Shown in pieces: positions 43,992-53,604 of a stretch of 64,000 nt of DNA. The DNA is from CBDBND01 sp965207985 (GTDB lineage: Bacteria; Pseudomonadota; Alphaproteobacteria; Rhodospirillales; Rhodospirillaceae): the NCBI GenBank assembly GCA_965207985.1, contig CBDBND010000035.1, positions 868,001 through 932,000 of the forward strand. The letters run 5' to 3'. The translations under genes were made by a program, and so were the position numbers. Within the stretch, counting starts at the first letter, position 1, and each line of letters opens with the position of its first letter. The notes beneath the pieces were generated by a model. That model worked only from the letters and a program-made list of their open reading frames with translations. It was not told the DNA's origin and did not search any database.

Positions 43992-45340
43992 TGGCTTGCA
44001 CCTCCGATGCGAGCCGTCTGCGCTGCAAGCCAGTTTTTGATGACCTCCATGATCAGCAACTGCGCACCTTCGTGTTCAACGTTTAAAACAACATCGTCGA
44101 GAAAACCTTCGATAAGTAGCGCGCGCGCTTTGGCCTCATCAATGCCCCGGCTCATAAGATAGAACAGTTGCTCTAAATCAAGTTCACCGGTTGTTGCCCC
44201 GTGGGCGCACTGCACATCATCTGCAAAAATTTCCAGTTCCGGCTTGCAGTCAACTTCAGGTCCGCGATTGAGCAAAAGCGCCTTATGCAGTTGCCGGCCG
44301 TCGGTACCCTGGGCCGCTCGAGCGACATGAATTCGGCCCTGAAAAATACCCCGGGACTGACCTCCAAGTACCCCTTTAACCGTTTGATTTGAAACAGTAT
44401 TTGGAGCTAAATGCAGGATTTCAGAGTGAATGTCGCTGTGCTGTGTTCCGCTAATCCCATAGGCGCCGTCGACACGCGCGGAGGCATCACTATCGTTTAA
44501 ATGCACGCGGACTTCCCGCCGCACCAAGGCACCGCCCATAGACAACACAAAAGAGTCATAGCGCCCAGCCTTTTGAACGTGAATATCACTGCGGCCAAGA
44601 TGAAATCCGTCACTGTCTTCATTCACTACAACGTAGTGATTGAGCCGCGCACCTTCACCGACATCGGCCTCCGTCACCGCGTTGGATAAATAAGGTTGTC
44701 CGGGTAAACCGATATGGGTTTCCACAACAGTTGCCTGGGACCCGCTTTCCATCTTGATTTCAAATCGTGGATGGAAGGAACCAGGCTGCGCCCCTGAAGC
44801 ACCGATGGAAACAATGTGGATGGGCGGACCAAGACGTTCCCCCTCTTCCACGAGAATGACAAATCCGTCTTCCATATAACTGGTGTTGAGAGCGGTAATT
44901 GTTGACTCGCCGGGATTGGCCACCGTTCCAAGAATGGTTTTCAAAACAGCCGGCGATTGCGCGAAAGTTTGGGACAAAGGTAAGAGTTCGTAGTCGGAAC
45001 TGTTAGAATTTTCGGATTGCGAAAGGTCGGGCCGGAAGACTCCGTTGACAAAAACTACTCTGAGCGCATCGCTCATCAATGGCGAAGTCATCGGCAGATG
45101 CGGAATATCAACATCGTCTGCGCGACTTGCCGGAATGAACTCTGTTTTCGCAATGTCGTTTAAAGAGGTGTATTTCCAGGATTCGATTTTCTGACTTGGC
45201 AAACCTTGTGCGCCAAGAATGGCACGCGCCGATTGACGTAGTGAGTCAATCCAACGCTCATTGGCACCCGGAAGAGCGCCAACCGTATTGGCGTATGTTT
45301 CACCGAAGGGGTGTTGTTTTATCTGAGTTAAGGTTGCCAT
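43988..45340 (-). CDS. sufD: Fe-S assembly protein SufD
   Basis: 450-aa beta-helix partner of SufB in the SufBCD scaffold. The conserved C-terminal block is seen: SDIHSEILHLAPNTVSNQTVKGVLGGQSRGIFQGRIHVARAAQGTDGRQLHKALLL, then CKPELEIFADDVQCAHGATTGELDLEQLFYLMSRGI. Lies 15 bp after sufC. Confidence 0.96.
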   Translation of the reverse strand: MATLTQIKQHPFGETYANTVGALPGANERWIDSLRQSARAILGAQGLPSQKIESWKYTSLNDIAKTEFIPASRADDVDIPHLPMTSPLMSDALRVVFVNGVFRPDLSQSENSNSSDYELLPLSQTFAQSPAVLKTILGTVANPGESTITALNTSYMEDGFVILVEEGERLGPPIHIVSIGASGAQPGSFHPRFEIKMESGSQATVVETHIGLPGQPYLSNAVTEADVGEGARLNHYVVVNEDSDGFHLGRSDIHVQKAGRYDSFVLSMGGALVRREVRVHLNDSDASARVDGAYGISGTQHSDIHSEILHLAPNTVSNQTVKGVLGGQSRGIFQGRIHVARAAQGTDGRQLHKALLLNRGPEVDCKPELEIFADDVQCAHGATTGELDLEQLFYLMSRGIDEAKARALLIEGFLDDVVLNVEHEGAQLLIMEVIKNWLAAQTARIGGASQ

Positions 45341-45355
45341 GATACGCAGAAGGCC

Positions 45356-46114
45356 TTACGCGGCTTTGGTCTCTTCAAATCGTGCATAGCCTTCGGCTTC
45401 AAGTTGCTCGGCAAGGCTCTTATCGCCGCTTTCAACGATTCTACCGCCCATCAACACATGTACCCGATCGGGCACTATGTAATTCAACAAACGCTGATAA
45501 TGGGTGATGACAAGAAACGCACGATCGGGACCGCGCATGGCGTTGACACCGTCGGAGACGACTTTAAGGGCATCGATATCCAGGCCAGAATCCGTTTCGT
45601 CAAGAATGGCAAACCGGGGTTCCAACAAGCTCATCTGCAAGACTTCAGCTCTTTTCTTTTCTCCGCCAGAGAATCCTACATTGAGTGGCCGCTTAATCAT
45701 GTCATCGGGAATTTCCAGCTCTTTGGTTTTGCCTTTGACCAGTTTTAGAAATTCCATCGCATCAATTTCATCGTGCCCATGAGCCCGGCGCTTGGCGTTA
45801 ATTGCGGTTTTCAGAAATGTCGATGTTGCCACGCCAGGAATTTCGAGCGGATATTGAAAGGCAAGAAACAATCCTGCGCGTGCCCGTTCATCGGGTTCCA
45901 TCTGCAGAAGGTCCTGGCCATCAAATTGGATCGAACCTTCAGTGATGTCATAGCCCTCCCGACCGGCAAGGACATAGGAAAGTGTGCTCTTCCCCGTGCC
46001 GTTAGGACCCATAATGGCATGCACTTCACCGGCATCGATGGACAGATCAATACCCTTTAGAATTTCAGTGCCGTCGACGGTGACATGCAGATCTTTGACT
46101 TCAACAAGAGACAT
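45356..46114 (-). CDS. sufC: Fe-S assembly ATPase SufC
   Basis: ABC-type ATPase of the SufBCD complex, 252 aa. Walker A in GPNGTGKST (about residue 37), the SufC-type signature VGFSGGEKKRAEVLQM, Walker B FAILDETDSGLDIDAL, and the switch His in LVITHYQRLL. Follows sufB after 36 bp. Confidence 0.97.
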   Translation of the reverse strand: MSLVEVKDLHVTVDGTEILKGIDLSIDAGEVHAIMGPNGTGKSTLSYVLAGREGYDITEGSIQFDGQDLLQMEPDERARAGLFLAFQYPLEIPGVATSTFLKTAINAKRRAHGHDEIDAMEFLKLVKGKTKELEIPDDMIKRPLNVGFSGGEKKRAEVLQMSLLEPRFAILDETDSGLDIDALKVVSDGVNAMRGPDRAFLVITHYQRLLNYIVPDRVHVLMGGRIVESGDKSLAEQLEAEGYARFEETKAA

Positions 46115-46150
46115 TTCTCAACTCTTAACTTTCCGATTTAAACCGTTTGG

Positions 46151-47605
46151 TCAGCCCACACTGCCTTCGAGGCTGATCCCCACAAGTTTCTGGGCCTCGA
46201 CCGCAAACTCCATGGGCAGTGTCTGAAGGACCTCCTTGCAGAACCCGTTGACGATCAGGGACACCGCCTCTTCCGGGTTCAATCCCCGCTGCTGGCAATA
46301 GAACATTTGCTCGTCACTTATCTTGGACGTGGTCGCTTCATGTTCCGTCTGTGTGGTTGGGTTTTTGCTTTCGATGTACGGCACCGTATGGGCCCCGCAC
46401 TGATCACCGATCAAAAGACTGTCGCATTGTGTAAAGTTACGCGCTCCATCGGCCTTCGGCTGGATGCGGACTAGGCCGCGATAGGTGCTGTTGGACCGGC
46501 CAGCAGAAATCCCTTTAGCAATGATCTTTGAACGCGTGTTTTTGCCCAGGTGGATCATCTTGGTCCCGGTATCGGCCTGTTGCAGATTGTTGGTGATGGC
46601 GACCGAATAGAATTCACCGATCGAGTTGTCCCCTTGAAGGATACAGCTTGGATATTTCCATGTGATTGCGGATCCCGTTTCCACCTGGGTCCACATCACT
46701 TTGGAGTTTTTGCCGCGGCAGGCAGCCCGCTTGGTGACAAAGTTGTAGATGCCACCCTTGCCGTTTTCATCTCCGGGATACCAGTTTTGAACGGTGGAAT
46801 ACTTTATTTCCGCGTCATCCAAGGCGACCAGTTCAACCACAGCCGCATGCAGCTGATTTTCGTCCCGCTGGGGTGCGGTGCAGCCTTCCAAATAACTGAC
46901 ATAGGACCCTTCGTCGGCGATGATAAGGGTGCGCTCGAATTGCCCGGTGTTACGCTCGTTGATACGAAAGTAAGTGGACAATTCCATGGGGCACCGCAAA
47001 CCTTTCGGCACATAGACGAAAGAACCATCGGTAAAGACTGCGCTGTTCAGCGTGGCAAAAAAGTTGTCGCTGTAGGGCACAACGGAGCCGATATATTTCT
47101 TTACCAATTCAGGGTGATCTTTGATCGCTTCTGAAATGGAACAGAAGATGACGCCCAGTTTGCTGAGCTTTTTCTTGTACGTCGTTGCCACGGATACGCT
47201 ATCGAACACCGCATCGACCGCTACCCCGGCCAACAGTTCCTGCTCTTGCAAGGGAATGCCCAGTTTGTCGTAGGTTTCTCTCAGTTTGGGGTCGACTTCA
47301 TCAAGACTTTTCGGGGCGTCCACAAGTTTTGGCGAGGCATAATAGTAGGCGTCCTGATAGTCGATTTTTGGATAGGAAAGCTTAGCCCATTGAGGCTCGT
47401 CGTCCTGCATGGTCAGCCACTTCTCGAAAGCCTTAAGTCGCCATTCGAGCATCCAGGCTGGCTCCTCCTTCTTTGCGGAGATAAACCGGACAATGTCTTC
47501 ATTCAGGCCCTTCGGTGCCCGATCGGATTCAATTTCCGTTTCCCAGCCGTACTTGTATTTTTCTATGGCTTGGACAGCGCCGACGGTTTGCTGGGTCGCA
47601 CTCAT
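46151..47605 (-). CDS. sufB: Fe-S assembly protein SufB
   Basis: 484-aa scaffold subunit. YKYGWETEIESDRAPKGLNEDIVRFIS at the start, CPMELSTYFRINERNTGQFERTLIIADEGSYVSYLEGCTAP in the middle, and CDSLLIGDQCGAHTVPYIESKNPTTQTEHEATTSKISDEQMFYCQQRG at the end are diagnostic. The ATG at 47605 is the normal start; an open upstream extension overlaps the regulator gene and is not credible. Lies 11 bp after the regulator gene. Confidence 0.97.
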   Translation of the reverse strand: MSATQQTVGAVQAIEKYKYGWETEIESDRAPKGLNEDIVRFISAKKEEPAWMLEWRLKAFEKWLTMQDDEPQWAKLSYPKIDYQDAYYYASPKLVDAPKSLDEVDPKLRETYDKLGIPLQEQELLAGVAVDAVFDSVSVATTYKKKLSKLGVIFCSISEAIKDHPELVKKYIGSVVPYSDNFFATLNSAVFTDGSFVYVPKGLRCPMELSTYFRINERNTGQFERTLIIADEGSYVSYLEGCTAPQRDENQLHAAVVELVALDDAEIKYSTVQNWYPGDENGKGGIYNFVTKRAACRGKNSKVMWTQVETGSAITWKYPSCILQGDNSIGEFYSVAITNNLQQADTGTKMIHLGKNTRSKIIAKGISAGRSNSTYRGLVRIQPKADGARNFTQCDSLLIGDQCGAHTVPYIESKNPTTQTEHEATTSKISDEQMFYCQQRGLNPEEAVSLIVNGFCKEVLQTLPMEFAVEAQKLVGISLEGSVG

Positions 47606-47616
47606 GGTCGTTTCAA

Positions 47617-48093
47617 TCAGTCTTTTAGGGCTGAGCCGACAGCACGTGCCGGTGAATCGGGAGGGGATTGAAATTGTTGAGATAAGCCGTGCAAGTCGTC
47701 GACCATTTCTGAAAGCGTGACATTGCGAAGGGCGCCCGTCACCGCGCTGTTGACCCGGTTCCATTTACCCTGGGCAGGGCACAAGCTTTCGTAGCAACAG
47801 TGTTCATCAGACGTATCGACGCAAGCGGTCAGGGCAATTGGCCCTTCAACCGCTTCTATGACATCGGCAATTGTCACGTCGGTGGCTGGACGGCTCAAAC
47901 TATAGCCACCCCTGACGCCACGGTGGGACACCACCAGTCCTGCCCGGACAAGATTTTTCATGAGTTTGGCCACAGTGGGCAGGGGAATGCCGGTCCTTTC
48001 TGAAATGGCCTGGGTTGGCCGGACCATGCCGGACTCTGCCATGTCGACCAAAACAACCGTCGCGTAATCTGTTAACTTATTGACTTTAAACAC
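47617..48093 (-). CDS. Rrf2-family regulator of the suf operon (IscR/SufR-like)
   Basis: 158-aa winged helix-turn-helix repressor/activator that senses Fe-S status. FKVNKLTDYATVVLVDMAESGMV, ISERTGIPLPTVAKLMKNLVRAGLVVSHRGVRGGYSLSR is the DNA-binding part. A cysteine cluster (C91, C99-C100, C105) matches the Fe-S ligands of IscR-type proteins. The GTG start at 48093 is preceded by AAGGGG and gives the normal family N terminus. First gene of the suf operon, which it probably autoregulates through the palindrome just upstream. Confidence 0.93.
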   Translation of the reverse strand: MFKVNKLTDYATVVLVDMAESGMVRPTQAISERTGIPLPTVAKLMKNLVRAGLVVSHRGVRGGYSLSRPATDVTIADVIEAVEGPIALTACVDTSDEHCCYESLCPAQGKWNRVNSAVTGALRNVTLSEMVDDLHGLSQQFQSPPDSPARAVGSALKD

Positions 48094-48115
48094 GAATTTA
48101 GTGCCCCTTAAAACG

Positions 48116-48128
48116 GACCAATTTGGTC
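48116..48128. promoter_or_regulatory. Candidate operator of the Rrf2 regulator: 13-bp palindrome
   Basis: GACCAATTTGGTC reads GACCAA-T-TTGGTC, a perfect dyad with one central base, 22 bp upstream of the GTG start of the Rrf2 gene and between two divergent genes. Its size and position fit binding of a dimeric winged-helix regulator over the promoter. Identity with any published Fe-S regulator motif is not claimed. Confidence 0.5.
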
Positions 48129-48542
48129 TGGTTTCATTGGTTTCTTTAGTGAAGGTTGGCTGGGATTTCAAGGGCTTGAACAGCGAAAAACGGCGTCAAT
48201 TGGGCTCTGGCTCCGATGACCGTCGACGGAGTAAACGCCTTTGAGGCAAAGTGCACATATGGAAAAAGGCTTGATTGTTGTTCTTAGCGAAGCCGGTTTT
48301 GTGCCGTCCTTGGTTTCTATGCTTGAGGACGCAGATCAATCTCCTACCGTGGTGAGCGCCTCGTCTCTGGACGAATTGCAGGAACGAGCCGCAACTAACC
48401 CTTCGCATCAACGCCTGATCGCATTTTGTACGGACATTATCGTTCCACCGGCTGTTCTAAAATTGTTCAGCCGTGGCGCTTATAACTTTCATCCAGGACC
48501 ACCGGACTACCCAGGCCTCTTTCCGTCTTGTTTCGCTATTTA

Positions 48543-49404
48543 GTCGATCCTGAAAGACGCGGAGATTCTCTGTAATAGACTGTTATTGCGGATCAATTTT
48601 GTTGGCAATGGTGGTTCGGAATCGCCGGATTTTCTATACTGCAAGGCCGGTTCCTTGCAATTTCCGGATCAAAAAATGCGCCCCACATCAGCCAATGACG
48701 TCCCTTCTTTAGATCTCTTCCGCACCGCGCTTGAGAACATTCTCGATCAACGGCACGAACTTTAGCCTGCATGCCCCGGAGGTGGAGTGCATCGGCAAGG
48801 GCAAGGCCCACAAGCGTTATGAGTTTGGTGTCAAGGCCAGTATTGCAACGACAAACAGGAGCAACTTTATCGTTGGCGGCATGGCGTTGCCGGGGAATCC
48901 CTTTGATGGGCATACATTGCCAACAGCGTTGGAGCAGGTGCGCCGTTTGACAGGCTGTGTGGTTGAAGAAGTGTTTGTGGATCGTGGCTACCGTGGCCAT
49001 GGCGAGGAAGCATCAAGGGTGTACATCTCGGGTCAACGGCGTGGCATAAAAACACAACGGCTGAAACGGTCACTGAAACGGCGTCAGGCGATTGAACCGG
49101 TTATCGGCCATCTGAAATCGGATGGACTGTTGGGACGCAATTACCTCAAGGGTACTGAAGGTGATCGCATGAATGTGGCACTGGCCTGTGCCGGCCATAA
49201 CCTAAGACTGATCCTGAAGCGGCTCAGAATTTATTGCGCCCGCATTTTGGGCGCTACGTTGCTCCGGGACATGATCGGATTGCATGGAACGCGTCTTGCG
49301 GCGTCAATCATCCGATGGAAGCGACGGATGGCGTGGCAGACTGAACCTAACAGCACACATCTAACGCTCGTAGTGGTATGAAAAACGGGTTCTTCAGGAT
49401 CGAC
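48543..49404 (+). mobile_element. IS5-type element, 862 bp, internally deleted
   Basis: Ends are GTCGATCCTGAA at 48543 and its complement TTCAGGATCGAC up to 49404, flanked by the direct repeat TATTTA (48537-48542, 49405-49410). The transposase start (ATG 48676, MRPTSANDVPSLDLFRTALE) stops at 48765. The C-terminal part continues in another frame from about 48758 (NFSLHAPEVECIGKGKAHKR, later VDRGYRGHG and RRQAIEPVIGHLKSDGLLGRNYL) to 49381. The middle of the transposase, roughly 200 residues, has been deleted. The element could move only with help from a complete relative. Confidence 0.9.
48676..49381 (+). pseudogene. IS5-family DDE transposase, central part deleted
   Basis: The N-terminal fragment (28 residues ending DQRHEL) matches the start of IS5/IS1182-like transposases. 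The C-terminal fragment of about 205 residues carries the second Asp (VDRGYRGH) and the Glu (EPVIGHLK) of the DDE triad. The first Asp domain is missing and the frames do not match at the join near 48758, so no active enzyme is made. Confidence 0.85.
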
Positions 49405-49948
49405 TATTTATGATGGAGCAACGCGTTTTGGCACAACAGCCCATCGCATGACCGATGTCATTGATGGGGGTGAAATCATCGGTACCGAGTTTTTTGCAAT
49501 TGGACCGAACATCGATCGCTTTACATTGGACAGCCTGGCGTTCGAAGCAGTTCTTCGGCTGTTTCAGCAGCTCAGTCCCCAGCTAACCGATTTGGAGAAT
49601 GAAATTGCTCCCTCTGGTGAGGTCTGGACCGGAAAAGCAAAAACAAAAAAAGACTTCGACAAATTGTGTGAACTTCCGGCCGACCTCTCCGAAAGTGAGT
49701 TTCAACGCCGTTACAGAGCCGTCGGTGAAGGACCCAATCACGCCCTCTTTTTTCACCTCTTTGGCCACCGCTTTCGTCTTGAAAACCAAAGAGACCAAGA
49801 CACGGTCTACCGGGGCGGTCACGCCACTCCAGACCGCGGCAGCACCTCCTCTTAGCAACGACTCGTCTGAGTTATGCGTTACTGAATCGGCTGGTGCAAA
49901 ACCGGCCCGCCAGCCTTTGGGCTGGTGACTCCCAACCCGTGTCCCTTA

Positions 49949-49983
49949 CCGCGCCGCCTTTTAGAAGACGGCGCGGTCTTTTT
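49949..49983 (+). terminator. Strong Rho-independent terminator
   Basis: An 8-bp GC stem (CCGCGCCG at 49949-49956 with CGGCGCGG at 49969-49976), a 12-nt loop, then TCTTTTT. It lies 94 bp after the formyltransferase pseudogene. A second, smaller hairpin CCAGCC-TTTG-GGCTGG is at 49910-49925. Both precede the KdpD-like gene and would insulate it. The remaining 200 bp hold no gene. Confidence 0.85.
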
Positions 49984-51933
49984 CTCGATTCAATAGGTGA
50001 ATGTGGCATCCCATAGCAAAGTAGGTCACCATATCCGCACCCAAGACAAGTCGGTTGCACGATGAACGAACAAGGTCCTATCACCGTCTCGCAGCGTACC
50101 AGGCCCGACATATCGCTTCGCACAAATGCTGGCGGCGTGGTCGCTGTGATTGGTGCTGGCGGTCTTGATGCAGCAACTGTGCGTGAAGTTCACTGGTTCG
50201 CGAAGGAGTCAGGAGAACCCCTCACCATCTATTTAATCGCGCCGTTGAAACCTTGGTTGAGTGCGTTGGTGACTCCACAAGCCGATCAAATAAAGCGTCT
50301 TGCTGACCGGCTCGGGGCTGAATTGGTTATTGTTTCGCCAAAGGACGCGGTTTCTCGAATTGTCGCTGATTGGCAGAAGAACAAGCCCGTCAGCGTGGTG
50401 TTCGGACCCAGAAAACAGTGGCCGTGGGATGTGGGCCTCAATCGGAAAACTGTTGATCAGCTCAAATCGGTTGCAAAAGACCTCAATATAGTTGCGGAGG
50501 CTGAAGCGTCTGTCACGACGCACAGTGCGCCGCTGCTGGCCTGGCGATTAGATCGCTTTCGTCCCTGGTATCACGACTACGTAGTCAGTCTTTTTTCCGT
50601 TTGCATCGCAGCGCTGGCGGTCCAGTGGCTTAAGAATTTAATGCCGGCGGAAAATCTATCCATCGTTTTCCTTACGGCGGTCATTTTTAGTGCAACGGCA
50701 TATGGCTTTGCAGCCTCGTTATTTTTGTCCGTCGTGAGCGTCATTTTGTTTGATTTCTTTTTTGTTTCTCCCACATTCTCGTTCTCTCTTAGCTCACCTG
50801 ACAACATTCTGCTGGTCATCCTGTTCATCTTGGTGTCGGGAATTACCAGCAACCTTGCTGGACGTCTCAGAGACCAGGCGGATGCGGCGCAGTCTAGGGA
50901 AGGCGAATCTCGTGCACTGTTCCAGCTGATGCGCGATATCGCCACATCAGATACTCCAGAAGACACCTATGAGGTCGTGGCCCGGCAATGCGCCGGATTG
51001 TTCGACGCAGAAACTGTCGTACTCGTTCCCCACGGCGGTTCAACCCTTCCTTCAGAACCGCATGACGTTACGCGGCAGCCAGACCCTGACGCCAAGAGAC
51101 AAACAGAATCGAGCACGCTCCAACCGGTCTATCCCGCCAATGCAGGACTAAGCGGTGATGACATCGAAGCAGCACGATGGGCATTTGCCCACCAACAGGA
51201 ATGTGGCAGGGGAACCGACAAATTCACCATTCTCGAGACCTTTTATCAGCCGCTTATTACGGCAAACGGTGTTGTTGGCGTGCTTGGTTTTAAAAAATTC
51301 GACACCAATTTGATCAAACAGAAAAATTTCCAACGGATGCTCGATTCGGTCTGCAGACTTGCCGCTGTTGCTGTAGAACGCGCTCGTCAGGCACAAGAAT
51401 TAGAAGACACCCGCGTTCTTTCTCAGACCGAAAGTCTGCGCTCTGCGTTGCTGTCTTCCATTTCACACGACTTCGGAACACCGTTGGCGTCAGTGATCGG
51501 CTCGGCTTCTAGTCTTTTGTCGTACGGCGACCGTTACACGCCAGACGTGGTGCATGACCTCTTGTCAACAATTCTCGAAGAAGCAGAACGGTTAAACAAA
51601 TTCGTCAATAACCTTCTTCAAATGACAAGAGTTGAATCGGGCGCATTGGTTCCCAGCCTTCAATTGGCGGATGTTGATGACCTCATCGGCACGGTTTTGG
51701 ATAACGCACATAGACGGGTCGAACAGTACGAATTGTATGTCGACGTTGCCGAGCGATTGCCTTTGGTCAATATCGACTTTGTCCTTATGGAGACCGTACT
51801 CCAGAATTTGCTGGACAACGCGTGTAAGTATTCCCCACCAGAAACGGCAATCTCGATCAGGGCCTACTCTGAAGGTGAGACAGTCGTTATTGATGTCAAA
51901 GACCAAGGGCGCGGTATTGCCGCTGAAGACTTA

Positions 51934-52864
51934 GAGCCTGACCGAAAAAGAATTGAGTGGAATCAGTCCCTTGTGATTCCCTTGTTGTGTTCGCCAGCAA
52001 GGAGGATAACAAGATGTGGACTGACGCCACTCGTGAGAAATATGAGCGCGAGGCGCACCGCTACGCAAGCGATCTGAGCGATACCGAATGGTGCGTGATC
52101 GAACCCCATATGCCGCCCGCAAGGGCTCTGGGCCGCCCGCGCAAGACGGATATGCGGGAAGTGATGACCGCGATCCTGTACATGGCCCGCAGCGGCTGCC
52201 AGTGGCGCATGCTGCCCGGCGAGTTTCCGCCGCGCAGCTCGGTTCAGTACTATTTCTACAAGTGGCGCGACGACGGGACGTGGCAGGAGGTCAACCGGGC
52301 GCTTCTGGCGCGCACCCGCGAGGCCGAGGGGCGGGCCGCTGCCGCGACTGCCGGGGTGATCGACAGCCAGTCGGTGAAGACCACGGAAAGCGGAGATCCG
52401 CGCGGGTTTGACGCGGGTAAGAAGGTGATGGGCCGCAAGCGCCATATCGTGGTGGACACTGGCGGGCGGTTGCTCGGTGCCGTGGTCCACGAGGCTGACA
52501 TCCAGGATCGCGACGGTGCGCCGTCGCTGCTCGCCGAGGTGGGGGCGTGGTTTCCCGGGGTCGGCCATATCTTCGCCGACGGCGCTTACGCCGGCCCTAA
52601 GCTGGCCGGGGCGCTGAAGAAGATCGGCGACTGGGCGCTGGAGATCGTCAGGCGCAACGACAAGGCGGACGGCTTCGTTGCGCTGCCGCGCCGTTGGGTG
52701 GTCGAACGCACCTTCGCATGGTTCGGGCGCAGCCGCCGCCTTGCGAAGGACTTCAAGGCGACCGTCGAGAGCGCCCTTGCCTGGCTCCTGATCGCCAGCA
52801 TCCAAGTCTTCATCCGTAGACTAGCAAGGTTATGAAAATAAACGATTCTTTTCCGGCCAGACTC
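51934..52864 (+). mobile_element. IS5-family element, IS1031-type, 931 bp, complete
   Basis: The ends GAGCCTGACCGAAAAAGAAT (51934 onward) and the complement of GAGTCTGGCCGGAAAAGAAT (to 52864) are imperfect inverted repeats, with TTA duplicated on each side (51931-51933, 52865-52867). TNA duplication is the rule for the IS1031 group. It contains one intact transposase gene and is inserted in the kdpD-like gene. Its GC content is clearly higher than that of its host gene. Confidence 0.95.
52014..52835 (+). CDS. IS1031-type (IS5 family) transposase
   Basis: 273-aa DDE transposase. DLSDTEWCVIEPHMPPARALGRPRKTDMREVMTAILYMARSGCQWRMLP is the N-terminal DUF4096-like part. Catalytic residues are in GVIDSQSVKTTE, IFADGAYAGPKL and RWVVERTFAWFGRSRRLAKDFK. 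I start at the ATG at 52014, directly preceded by a perfect AAGGAGGATAAC ribosome site, rather than the longer open frame. The element looks active. A deleted copy of the same element lies at 33203-33488. Confidence 0.95.
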   Translation: MWTDATREKYEREAHRYASDLSDTEWCVIEPHMPPARALGRPRKTDMREVMTAILYMARSGCQWRMLPGEFPPRSSVQYYFYKWRDDGTWQEVNRALLARTREAEGRAAAATAGVIDSQSVKTTESGDPRGFDAGKKVMGRKRHIVVDTGGRLLGAVVHEADIQDRDGAPSLLAEVGAWFPGVGHIFADGAYAGPKLAGALKKIGDWALEIVRRNDKADGFVALPRRWVVERTFAWFGRSRRLAKDFKATVESALAWLLIASIQVFIRRLARL

Positions 52865-53070
52865 TTAGGCGCTGTGTTTGATAAATTTTTCCGAGTCAGG
52901 GCGCGAGACCGAAAAGTCGCAGGTACAGGTCTTGGCTTAGCCATTTGCCGAGGCATATTGGAAGGACAAGGCGGAACGATTGAAGCGTTGAGCGATGGCT
53001 TGGATCATGGCACGACGATGCGTATTCGCCTGCCTGCAGCCGAACCTGATTTAATGGAACAAGATTAGAG

Positions 53071-53604
53071 ATGTCGCCAGTTGAATCCGAAGCGCCCGGC
53101 GCAAAGATCATGATCGTCGATGACGAACCCCAGATCAGGCGTTTTTTGCGCGCCAGTTTGACAGCGCATGATTACCAGGTTGTTGAAGCTGAAGACGGCA
53201 AGGGCGCTGTTAAAACCTGCACATTGGAAAAGCCCGACCTTGTCGTTCTCGATCTGGGCCTCCCTGACATGGACGGACTTGAGGTTATCTCCAGCATACG
53301 GGAATGGTCGCCCGTACCGGTGATCGTTTTGTCCATTCGCTCTGACGAGACAGACAAGGTGGAGGCTCTGGACCGGGGTGCAAATGATTACGTCACCAAG
53401 CCCTTTGGTATGGGAGAGCTTATGGCCCGTGTTCGGGCGGCTTTGCGCCAGAGTGCAGGCTCCGAATCAGGTGGTGATCCCGTTATCAGCGCCGGTGCGG
53501 TAGAAATCGATATGAGCAAACGGCGCGTGGTGGTTAACGGGTCTCCCGTCCGGCTCTCGCGTAGGGTGTCAATGGCTGACATGGTCTCTTTGAGAAAGAT
53601 GTGA
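53071..53604 (+). pseudogene. kdpE: KdpE-like response regulator, DNA-binding domain truncated
   Basis: An intact receiver domain (MIVDDEPQIRRF, phosphorylated D61 in LVVLDLGLPD, K110 in VTKPFG) is followed by the beginning of an OmpR-type winged helix (GAVEIDMSKRRVVVNGSPVRLSRR). The gene then runs into the antisense of a sigma-factor gene (RVSMADMVSLRKM) and stops. About 60 residues including the recognition helix are missing. Position 2 bp after the kinase gene shows that it was a two-component pair. Confidence 0.9.

Larger units (their letters stand above)
48259..49855 (+). pseudogene. Formyltransferase-family gene interrupted by an IS
   Basis: Removing bases 48543-49410 (the IS plus one copy of TATTTA) restores one open frame of about 242 residues. 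The N-terminal half ends NFHPGPPDYPGLFPSCFAI. The C-terminal half begins YDGATRFGTTAHRMTDVIDGGEIIGTEFFAI. Together these give the Asn, His and Asp of the formyltransferase active site (as in Fmt and PurN), so the ancestor was a small one-domain formyltransferase of unknown substrate. Its ATG at 48259 is divergent from the suf regulator. As it stands, the product would be only the first 94 residues plus the immediate stop. Confidence 0.9.
50062..53068 (+). pseudogene. kdpD: KdpD-like sensor histidine kinase interrupted by an IS
   Basis: Deleting 51934-52867 (IS plus one TTA copy) restores a continuous 690-residue kinase across EDLGAVFDKFFRV. Domains: a short USP-like N-terminal region (about 20-165) without the usual P-loop KdpD sensor domain, four membrane helices of a DUF4118 module (about 175-285), a GAF domain (about 300-450), HisKA with H469 in SSISHDFGTPLASV, and the HATPase with NLLDNACKYSP (N about 586), GRGIAAEDL and GTGLGLAIC. 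The broken allele loses the ATP lid and G2 box. No kdpFABC genes adjoin it. A KdpE-like gene follows after 2 bp, itself truncated. Confidence 0.92.

Noticed and set aside
51963..52805. Minus-strand open frame of 280 codons opposite the IS1031-type transposase
   Set aside because: High-GC antisense shadow of a well-supported transposase gene.
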